The position numbers were made by a program, and so were the translations under genes. From Bacillota bacterium (GTDB lineage Bacteria; Bacillota; Syntrophomonadia; Syntrophomonadales; Syntrophomonadaceae): a stretch of DNA of 6,240 bases. Where the stretch lies: positions 1 through 6,240 of the forward strand of contig JAGFXV010000098.1 in assembly GCA_017861475.1 (NCBI GenBank), written 5' to 3'. Position 1 is the first letter of the stretch; each line of letters starts with the position of its first letter. Below, in pieces: positions 1 to 4,455 of the stretch. The notes under the pieces are model-generated. The model was not told the origin of the DNA and did no database searches. It was given only the letters and a program-made list of their open reading frames with translations.

Positions 1-360
1 ATCTACATAAATATAATCAAAGCGGCGACAGTTACGTGATAAAATATCCAACGCTCTGAAAACATCATTATGGTATAACTCATATCCATCCTCAAAACCG
101 CAGTTTTTGAGGTTTTCTCCAATCGTTTTAATGGCATTCTTATCATTATCGACAAATACTGTCTGTGCAGCCCCACGACTCAAAGCCTCGACCCCAACAC
201 TGCCGCTGCCGGCAAACAGGTCCAAAACTTTCGCTTCTAATATGTCCGGCCCCCATACGTTAAACAGCGCTTCTTTGATCATGTCGGTAATGGGACGGGT
301 GTGCAAACCGCTTGGCGCTTTAAGTCTTTTCCCTCGAGCATATCCAGCAATTACTCGCAA
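1..360 (-). CDS. rsmD: 16S rRNA (guanine-966-N2)-methyltransferase RsmD, 3'-truncated by the window edge
   Basis: RsmD transfers a methyl group from S-adenosylmethionine to guanine 966 (E. coli numbering) of 16S rRNA during assembly of the small ribosomal subunit. The first 120 residues are visible. They begin MRVIAGYARGKRLKAP, the typical RsmD N-terminus, followed by the RPITDMIKEALFN segment at about 22-34. The SAM-binding motif I, DLFAGSGSVGVEALSRGA, is at 47-64, and a second acidic strand end, VFVDND, is at 68-73. The frame leaves the window at FDYIYVD, just where the catalytic DPPY motif is expected, so the catalytic motif itself is not seen. The start is TTG at 360-358, supported by the ribosome binding site AAAGGAG seven bases upstream; no ATG fits. 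The gene diverges from the spore genes to its right. In many Firmicutes rsmD lies next to recG and coaD; here a sporulation block separates it from recG. Confidence 0.95.
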   Translation of the reverse strand, partial: MRVIAGYARGKRLKAPSGLHTRPITDMIKEALFNVWGPDILEAKVLDLFAGSGSVGVEALSRGAAQTVFVDNDKNAIKTIGENLKNCGFEDGYELYHNDVFRALDILSRNCRRFDYIYVD

Positions 361-419
361 ACTGTTTCTCCTTTGTCAATTTCTATTCCAGTATAAAATT
401 ACCTTCTTTTAAAGAAATG

Positions 420-445
420 AAAATAAATTTTTTAAAATTTATTTT
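420..445. repeat. AT-only perfect inverted repeat
   Basis: Two 12-bp arms made only of A and T (420-431 and 434-445) form a perfect inverted repeat around a TT centre. It lies between the rsmD start and the two candidate divergent promoters at 455-487. It could be a protein-binding site, an upstream activating sequence, or simply low-complexity AT-rich DNA in a promoter region. The symmetry is seen; any function is inference. Confidence 0.5.
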
Positions 446-454
446 GTCATTAAT

Positions 455-483
455 GTATATTATAGCTAATATCGGCAATGATA
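455..483 (+). promoter_or_regulatory. σF/σG-like forespore promoter for the putative small RNA
   Basis: GTATA at 455-459 fits the forespore -35 pattern G-H-A-T-R. After a 17-bp spacer, AATGATA at 477-483 fits the σG -10 pattern CATNHTA at every position but the leading C. The two G at 474-475 also suit the GG found upstream in σF -10 elements. The expected start point, about seven bases downstream, falls at the first base of the ACCGG hairpin of the sRNA candidate. A σA-like alternative, TTGTCA (444-449) with 17 bp to TAATAT (467-472), lies in the same place and cannot be excluded. Confidence 0.5.
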
Positions 484-487
484 TAAG
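459..487 (-). promoter_or_regulatory. possible σA-type promoter for rsmD
   Basis: On the minus strand a perfect TATAAT is at 464-459. A 17-bp spacer separates it from a poor -35, CTTATA (487-482), which matches 3 of 6 consensus positions. Transcription would start near 452, giving a leader of about 90 nt before the TTG at 360. It overlaps the plus-strand forespore promoter candidate, so the two would compete for the same DNA. The match is weak at -35, and AT-rich DNA yields such hexamers by chance. Confidence 0.3.
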
Positions 488-489
488 TA

Positions 490-582
490 CCGGAATAAAA
501 AAAACCGGTAAACAAACCCTCCCCAACAACTTTACAAAATTCTCCTCTCCCCAAAATGGCGACGCAAGTCGCCATTTTATTT
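490..582 (+). ncRNA. putative forespore small RNA, CsfG-like
   Basis: This roughly 93-nt interval has the parts of a trans-acting small RNA and no credible protein. It begins next to a σF/σG-like promoter. A 5' hairpin pairs ACCGG (489-493) with CCGGT (505-509) around an A-rich loop. A mostly unpaired linker then carries two pyrimidine-rich motifs, CCCTCCCCAA (517-526) and CTCTCCCCAA (545-554), sharing the exact 8-mer CTCCCCAA. Both can pair with GGAG-type ribosome binding sites. The element ends in an 11-bp terminator hairpin. From memory of the literature, B. subtilis CsfG is a σF/σG-controlled sporulation sRNA, conserved in spore formers, with repeated unpaired pyrimidine stretches, encoded in the ylbG-ylbH interval; ylbH is rsmD. 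This element is also next to rsmD. Homology to CsfG is inference, as I could not align them. It could instead be an unrelated sRNA or an untranslated region. Confidence 0.5.
553..582 (+). terminator. intrinsic terminator of the sRNA candidate, GCAA loop
   Basis: A perfect 11-bp stem, AAAATGGCGAC (553-563) with GTCGCCATTTT (568-578), closes a GCAA loop of the stable GNRA class. The 3' side runs into TTTTATTT. On the opposite strand the stem is followed by GGGGAGAGG, so it works as a terminator mainly for plus-strand transcription. No plus-strand protein gene precedes it, which argues for a short non-coding transcript. The A-run of the 5' arm overlaps the end of the second CUCCCCAA motif. Confidence 0.75.
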
Positions 583-583
583 G

Positions 584-649
584 TGCAAAAACAAGGTTCC
601 TAGGAACTGCAAGCAATCTTTGCGTCAGCGGGTGGGGTTCTTTTTTGCA
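584..649 (+). other. nested inverted repeats before the gpr promoter
   Basis: TGCAAAAA (584-591) and TTTTTGCA (642-649) form an 8-bp inverted repeat enclosing about 50 nt. Inside lie the perfect 12-bp palindrome GTTCCTAGGAAC (596-607) and a hairpin-capable stretch pairing CTGCAA with TTG…CAG (607-628). A further pairing, AGGAAC (602-607) with GTTCTT (637-642), ends in a run of T and would act as a weak terminator. The folds compete. No coding sequence, tRNA or known riboswitch is recognised. The interval lies between the sRNA terminator and the gpr promoter. Confidence 0.4.
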
Positions 650-664
650 GGGATTTAAACTCCT

Positions 665-694
665 GAATATTATTCCCAGCTTTGGATGATAATA
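665..694 (+). promoter_or_regulatory. σG-like (σF/σG) promoter of gpr
   Basis: GAATA at 665-669 matches the forespore -35 pattern G-H-A-T-R exactly. An 18-bp spacer leads to GATAATA at 688-694, which matches CATNHTA except for the first, least constrained base. Transcription would begin near 701, at the ribosome binding site, giving a leader of only about 20 nt. In B. subtilis gpr is transcribed in the forespore by σF and σG, so position and motif agree with known biology. Confidence 0.65.
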
Positions 695-719
695 ATGCTC
701 AAAAGGAGGTATTGTTTTA

Positions 720-1679
720 ATGAATGAATTTTTACAGCAATTTAATCTCCATGTAGATCTGGCTGTCGAAGCACGTGACCTTGTCCGTGGAGACACAGGC
801 CGTGAAATTCCGGGCGTAGAAGAACAAGTAGAAAAAATGGAGCAGATCAAAATTACCACCATAACGATCAAAGATCCGCAAGCTGTCCCCATTATGGGCA
901 AACCACTGGGAACGTATGTTACCATCGAATCGCCCCCCTTAAAAATTAATGATCCTTACGTAAAAGACGAGATTATCAATGCCATGACTAAAAGTATGAC
1001 GACCTTGCTAAATAACCGCTTACAGCCCAAGGATACCGTACTTCTTGTAGGCCTTGGCAACTGGCGGGCTACCGCCGATGCCCTGGGACCTAAATTCATA
1101 GAATATAGTCCCATTACCCGGCAATATTTCCAGCACGCTCCGGAAGCGCTGGTTGAAGGCATGCGGCCGGTTTCGGGTATTGCTCCGGGAGTCCTGGGAA
1201 TCACCGGTCTGGAAACCTTTGAGGTAATTAAAGGCGTGGTCGACAATGTAAAACCGGCGGCACTGGTGGTGGTGGATGCACTGGCAGCACAAAATGTAGA
1301 ACGTATCGGCAACACTATTCAGATGTCCAATACCGGCATCCAACCCGGAGGCGGAGTGGGCAACGCCCGTCATGCCCTGACAGAACAGGAACTGGGCATT
1401 CCTGTCATCGCCATCGGCTGTCCGACGATCGTAAATGCTGCGGTCATTGCCCAGCAAGCCATCAAAAATTTCTGTACCACCAGCAATGCGGTATTTAATG
1501 ATATGAGCGCCACCAACTCCATAAAAGATACGCTCTCCTATTATGGCGGTGATTTAGCTGTAACTCCCAAAGAAGTCGACGAAATCATTGAAAATACTGC
1601 CCGCATCATATCCATGGGTGTCGCTTCTTCTCTTTTCCCGGGCATCAGCCGCGAACAATTGGAATTGTATGCAACCTGA
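720..1679 (+). CDS. gpr: germination protease GPR, SASP-specific aspartic-type endopeptidase
   Basis: GPR is made in the forespore as an inactive zymogen. At germination it cleaves small acid-soluble spore proteins, freeing DNA and supplying amino acids. The 319 residues match the family throughout. The catalytic aspartates correspond to D120 in GLGNWRATADALGP (111-124) and D186 in ALVVVDALAA (181-190). The glycine-rich IQPGGGVGNAR (207-217) and AIGCPTIVNA (231-240) are also characteristic. The short N-terminal propeptide should end at the self-processing site VD|LAVEA, between D13 and L14, which resembles the SASP cleavage site. The ATG at 720 follows a strong AAAAGGAGG (701-709) at good spacing. 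At 319 residues it is shorter than Bacillus GPR (about 370), as I would expect in clostridial-type relatives. It converges on a gene for one of its likely substrates and has its own forespore-type promoter. Confidence 0.97.
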   Translation: MNEFLQQFNLHVDLAVEARDLVRGDTGREIPGVEEQVEKMEQIKITTITIKDPQAVPIMGKPLGTYVTIESPPLKINDPYVKDEIINAMTKSMTTLLNNRLQPKDTVLLVGLGNWRATADALGPKFIEYSPITRQYFQHAPEALVEGMRPVSGIAPGVLGITGLETFEVIKGVVDNVKPAALVVVDALAAQNVERIGNTIQMSNTGIQPGGGVGNARHALTEQELGIPVIAIGCPTIVNAAVIAQQAIKNFCTTSNAVFNDMSATNSIKDTLSYYGGDLAVTPKEVDEIIENTARIISMGVASSLFPGISREQLELYAT

Positions 1680-1709
1680 TAAACCTTCATTTAATTTAAA
1701 ATAAATGAA

Positions 1710-1745
1710 AACAAGCGGATCATAAATGATTCCGCTTGTTCGTTT
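1710..1745. terminator. bidirectional terminator between gpr and the SASP gene
   Basis: AACAAGCGGA (1710-1719) pairs perfectly with TCCGCTTGTT (1731-1740). Inside, TCAT/ATGA pair further with a single unpaired T. On the plus strand the stem is followed by CGTTT. On the minus strand it is followed by TTTTCATTTATTTT, the better U-rich tail. It lies between the convergent stops of gpr (1679) and the SASP gene (1769), so it can serve both. A second 8-bp AT-rich inverted repeat (1686-1693 with 1702-1709) lies beside it. Confidence 0.8.
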
Positions 1746-1768
1746 AGTATGATTAATCAGATATATGA

Positions 1769-1972
1769 TTATTTCATAGTGCTTTTGCCTGATTCATAAG
1801 CCTGAATCATGCTCTTTACCATTTGGCCACCGATGCTTCCTGCCTGAGCAGAAGTCAGATCGCCATTGTAGCCATTCTTTAAGTTGACACCTACCTGCTG
1901 GGCAGCTTCATACTTGAATGAATCCATGGCAGCTTTAGCCTGGGGAACCAACAGTTTATTACTTCTCGCCAT
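1769..1972 (-). CDS. α/β-type small acid-soluble spore protein (SASP), 67 aa
   Basis: α/β-type SASPs saturate spore DNA, shift it towards an A-like form and protect it from UV and heat. The protein has the two family segments. Helix 1 contains VPQAKAAMDSFKYEAAQQVG (9-28) and helix 2 contains GDLTSAQAGSIGGQMVKSMI (37-56). The expected GPR cut is after E22 in KYE|AAQQ. Its length is normal for the family. ATG at 1972-1970 follows AAGGAGGTG with seven bases between. Three features are unusual against the common pattern TSRxNGSVGGE…KR: Arg is replaced by A42, Asn by A44, and the basic pair by K53-S54. The usual Glu four residues after the cut is Q26. The gene converges on gpr and shares its terminator. 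It was identified from motifs only, but the pattern is distinctive. Confidence 0.95.
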   Translation of the reverse strand: MARSNKLLVPQAKAAMDSFKYEAAQQVGVNLKNGYNGDLTSAQAGSIGGQMVKSMIQAYESGKSTMK

Positions 1973-2004
1973 CTATGTTCACCTCCTTCTTTCTAGGGTA
2001 GTCT

Positions 2005-2033
2005 TAGTTTTTCCACCGTTGCTGTTAATATGC
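2005..2033 (-). promoter_or_regulatory. possible σG-type promoter of the 67-aa SASP gene
   Basis: Two overlapping readings are possible on the minus strand. GCATA (2033-2029) is a perfect forespore -35, with 17 bp to AAAACTA (2011-2005), a fair -10; the start would be near 1998, with a leader of about 26 nt. Alternatively CATATTA (2032-2026) is a perfect σG -10, but its -35 region (AAAGT) is poor. Either fits forespore expression, as known for SASP genes. It falls in the 72-nt gap after the small upstream gene, so read-through from that gene is also possible. Confidence 0.4.
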
Positions 2034-2044
2034 TAGAAGTATTT

Positions 2045-2179
2045 TCAAGACTTTTTATTTTTTGTTTTGGGTTTAATGCCCATTTCCTGACCAACTTCAT
2101 ATTTGAGGTTTTCAACGGCCATCTCCGGGTTGTTTATCTGGGTACTTTTTTTGTTATTCTGTGCTGAACCTTTTTTCAC
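2045..2179 (-). CDS. putative half-length SASP-like protein, 44 aa
   Basis: This short frame begins at GTG 2179-2177, eight bases after AAAGGAG, and ends at TGA 2047-2045. An in-frame GTG at 2185 is only two bases from the same ribosome binding site and is less likely. Residues 17-36, NPEMAVENLKYEVGQEMGIK, match the first helix of α/β-type SASPs, including the KYE|V GPR cleavage segment with the conserved Glu (E32) and GI. The second helix (GDLTS…GG…MVK) is absent; instead the chain ends in a lysine-rich tail, KPKTKNKKS. The N-terminus is also lysine- and asparagine-rich, so the protein is strongly basic. I see no second-helix remnant in any frame downstream, so it does not look like a recent frameshift. 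It lies directly upstream of the full SASP gene. It may bind DNA weakly, act as a GPR substrate or amino-acid store, or be decaying. Confidence 0.75.
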   Translation of the reverse strand: MKKGSAQNNKKSTQINNPEMAVENLKYEVGQEMGIKPKTKNKKS

Positions 2180-2205
2180 AGGCACGTCTCCTTTCAAATA
2201 TTAAT

Positions 2206-2240
2206 AAAAAAATACCGCAGACAATTTTGTCTGCAGTATT
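2206..2240 (-). terminator. intrinsic terminator after recG
   Basis: On the minus strand AATACTGCAGAC (2240-2229) pairs with GTCTGCGGTATT (2222-2211) around the loop AAAATT. The 12-bp stem has one U·G wobble and is followed directly by a run of U ending near 2206. The wobble would be a C-A mismatch on the other strand, so the element is built for minus-strand RNA. It lies 78 nt after the recG stop and closes the Asp23–fakA–recG transcription unit ahead of the spore genes. Confidence 0.85.
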
Positions 2241-2269
2241 AGGATGGGTCAAATTAATCAATTTTATTT
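2240..2269 (-). promoter_or_regulatory. possible σG-type promoter of the half-SASP gene, abutting the recG terminator
   Basis: CATCCTA (2246-2240, minus strand) is a perfect match to the σG -10 pattern CATNHTA. Eighteen base pairs upstream, AAATA (2269-2265) matches four of five positions of the -35 pattern. The expected start, near 2233, falls inside the 5' arm of the recG terminator. A transcript made here would lack the outer half of the stem and might escape termination. The leader to the GTG at 2179 would be about 54 nt. Confidence 0.35.
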
Positions 2270-2318
2270 TGGCAATCAATGTCGCAGCGATGTGATCAAA
2301 TACATTTAAACCTTAATT

Positions 2319-4361
2319 TTAATTTCTGGCTATTTCATTGGATTGTTTGAATTTATTTTTTATATACAAATCCATTATCGGGCTTTGAATATATTCAGGT
2401 TTCAAATGACCTGCAATCTCAATGCTTAACCTGATCAGATCGATATCTCTGATCAGGCTGGCAATTTTCAGATCCTGCAATCCGTGCTGCCGCACTCCCC
2501 AAAAATCACCCGGTCCGCGGATGGCCAGGTCTTCATTGGCCAGTTCGAATCCGTCATTGCTTTTTTCCATTGCCTTAAGACGGCGTTTTGCTTCCTCGGT
2601 GCGCGCATCCGCCAGTAGAATACAGTAGGATTGATGACTTCCCCGACCGACTCTGCCCCGCAGCTGATGAAGCTGGGACAGGCCAAACCTTTCTGCATGC
2701 TCAATGATTATGACTGAAGCATTGGGCACATCCACCCCCACTTCAATTACCGTAGTAGAAACCAGTACCTGGATTTCTCCTGATTTAAAACGCTGCATGA
2801 TCATTTCTTTTTCACCGGTTTTCATGCGCCCGTAAATCAGTCCTACTGAAAATTCAGCATAAATGGAATTACGCAATTCTTCATAAAGGGTAATGGCTGC
2901 CTGTAGATCCTGTTTTTCTGATTCTTCCACCAGCGGACATACGACATAGGCTTGTTGCCCTAGTTTTATCAGCTGGCGTGCAAAATCATACGCTTGATTA
3001 CGGGAAGAGCGCGAAAGATAACGGGTTTTCACGGCCTTGCGTCCTGGCGGCAATTTATGAATGACAGAAAGATCCAGATCGCCATAGGCAGTCAAGGCAA
3101 GGGTGCGGGGGATGGGGGTAGCCGTCATGACCAATACGTCCGGGTTCTCTCCTTTTTGGCTCAGCATGGCTCGCTGGCGTACGCCAAAACGATGTTGCTC
3201 ATCAATAATGACCAGTCCCAGATTATTAAATTCCACCTGTTCCTGAATCAAGGCATGCGTACCCAGCAGTATATTGATTTCACCTGACAGCGTTGCCTGC
3301 AAGATCAAACGTCGCTCAGCCAATGGAGTTCCGCCAGTCAAACAGGCTATAACAACTTCACTGCCGGCAAAAAACTTCTGTATCGCTTCAAAGTGTTGCT
3401 GGGCCAGGATTTCAGTCGGCGCCATCAGCGCAGCCTGATATCCGCTGGCCACCGCCTTGGCCATGGCCAGGGCGGCTACCACCGTCTTACCTGCTCCGAC
3501 ATCGCCCTGCAAAAGTCGATTCATCACCCGGTCGGATTCCATATCGGCAGAGATTTCCTGCAAAACTTTGTCCTGATCATCGGTCAGGACAAAAGGCAGC
3601 TTTAGACGCAGCTGTCTGTATAAATCGGTTTTTTCACGATGGATGGCACAGTTTTCTGCTGGCTGCCCCTGGGTGTGGTATTTATCCAGCGAAAGCTGAA
3701 ACAGCAATAACTCCTCGAATGCCAGCCTTTTCCTGGCCTGCAGATAAGTTTCCGCGCTCTCCGGGAAATGGATATGCTGCAAGGCTGTATGTATGTCGAT
3801 CAATCCATATTTATTTCTGATATCGGGACTAAGTATCTCCGGGTAGTCAGCCAAGTAGTTTTGCAATACAAAATGCATCATTTTACGCAAATTCTTTTGA
3901 TTCAGGCTCCCGCTCAGAGGATATACCGGAACGATGTTAAACTCGATTGTATCATCATCCAATATTTCATAGGCGGAAACATGCAACTGCAAATCACGGT
4001 ATCTGCTGTCCACTTTTCCGGTTACCAGTATTTCCTGACCGCTTTTTATAACATTGGCCAAAAACGGCTGATTAAACCAGACAGCAGTAATCACCCCGGT
4101 ATTATCCTCAAGCCGCGCCTTGAATATATGAAATCCCCGGTTGGTCCGATTATGGGCAGTACTCAAAACCCGGGCCTGCAGATTGACGGAAGTATCCAGG
4201 GGCAAATCTCTTATCGCCGAAAGATTGGCACGGTTAAAATATGCACGGGGTAAAAACCACAGCAAATCAAAAATATTATGTACGTCCAATTTCTGCAAAT
4301 CTTGATTTCGCTTGGGACCCACGCCCTTTATGTACTGCAGTTCCTTCAAAAGATTTTCCAT
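2319..4361 (-). CDS. recG: ATP-dependent DNA helicase RecG
   Basis: RecG is a double-stranded DNA translocase that remodels stalled replication forks and branch-migrates Holliday junctions. From the ATG at 4361 the protein has 680 residues, close to the 682 of B. subtilis. An N-terminal IKGVGPKR segment and an OB-fold wedge domain (about 55-140) precede the superfamily 2 helicase core. Walker A is GDVGAGKT (286-293), motif II DEQH (387-390) and motif III TATPIPRT (413-420). The arginine-finger motif VI region is HQLRGRVGRG (565-574), followed by the RecG-specific RGPGDFWGVRQHGLQDLK (615-632). All key residues are present. A TTG at 4379 could extend the frame, but the ribosome binding site AGGAGGT (4371-4365) lies inside that extension and points to the ATG. 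recG follows fakA by 94 nt with no terminator-like U-run between them, so co-transcription is likely. Confidence 0.98.
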   Translation of the reverse strand: MENLLKELQYIKGVGPKRNQDLQKLDVHNIFDLLWFLPRAYFNRANLSAIRDLPLDTSVNLQARVLSTAHNRTNRGFHIFKARLEDNTGVITAVWFNQPFLANVIKSGQEILVTGKVDSRYRDLQLHVSAYEILDDDTIEFNIVPVYPLSGSLNQKNLRKMMHFVLQNYLADYPEILSPDIRNKYGLIDIHTALQHIHFPESAETYLQARKRLAFEELLLFQLSLDKYHTQGQPAENCAIHREKTDLYRQLRLKLPFVLTDDQDKVLQEISADMESDRVMNRLLQGDVGAGKTVVAALAMAKAVASGYQAALMAPTEILAQQHFEAIQKFFAGSEVVIACLTGGTPLAERRLILQATLSGEINILLGTHALIQEQVEFNNLGLVIIDEQHRFGVRQRAMLSQKGENPDVLVMTATPIPRTLALTAYGDLDLSVIHKLPPGRKAVKTRYLSRSSRNQAYDFARQLIKLGQQAYVVCPLVEESEKQDLQAAITLYEELRNSIYAEFSVGLIYGRMKTGEKEMIMQRFKSGEIQVLVSTTVIEVGVDVPNASVIIIEHAERFGLSQLHQLRGRVGRGSHQSYCILLADARTEEAKRRLKAMEKSNDGFELANEDLAIRGPGDFWGVRQHGLQDLKIASLIRDIDLIRLSIEIAGHLKPEYIQSPIMDLYIKNKFKQSNEIARN

Positions 4362-4393
4362 TTGACCTCCTGGAGCCAACTGAATGATGAAAC

Positions 4394-4436
4394 GGGACGG
4401 CTTTTCTCCGCAAAAACAAACGGGAAAAACCGCCCC
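4394..4436 (-). other. long RNA hairpin in the fakA–recG gap
   Basis: On the minus strand GGGGCGGTTTTTCCCG (4436-4421) pairs with CGGAGAAAAGCCGTCCC (4410-4394). The stem has 16 pairs with a single bulged A and the loop TTTGTTTTTG. Two of the pairs are G·U in minus-strand RNA and would be A-C mismatches in plus-strand RNA, so the hairpin suits the fakA–recG transcript. No U-run follows (next is GTTTCATCATT), so it is not a standard intrinsic terminator. It ends 23 nt before the recG ribosome binding site. It may stabilise or process the mRNA, or tune expression of the downstream gene. Confidence 0.6.
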
Positions 4437-4455
4437 ATGACAATGAATCCTTGAT

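Noticed and set aside
625..650. T-box-like GGGTGG segment before gpr
   Set aside because: The conserved AGGGTGGNACCGCG is not matched beyond the GGGTGG core, there is no specifier region, and gpr is not an amino-acid-related gene.
417..689. Plus-strand open frame of 90 codons in the rsmD–gpr gap
   Set aside because: It lacks a ribosome binding site, runs through the sRNA terminator hairpin, has no recognisable domain, and overlaps the gpr promoter.
383..925. Minus-strand open frame of 180 codons overlapping the start of gpr
   Set aside because: It is antisense to gpr and to the intergenic structures, and its sequence has no family-like pattern. The same reasoning removes the other long frames opposite gpr, recG and fakA.
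1973..2179. Half-SASP as a frameshifted copy of a full SASP
   Set aside because: After its stop codon no frame resembles the missing GDLTS…GG…MVK half before the next gene's ribosome binding site, and the lysine-rich end reads as native sequence. An old decayed copy cannot be fully excluded.
4362..4379. Upstream TTG start that would add six residues to RecG
   Set aside because: The AGGAGGT ribosome binding site lies within this extension and is placed for the ATG at 4361; the TTG has no such site of its own.
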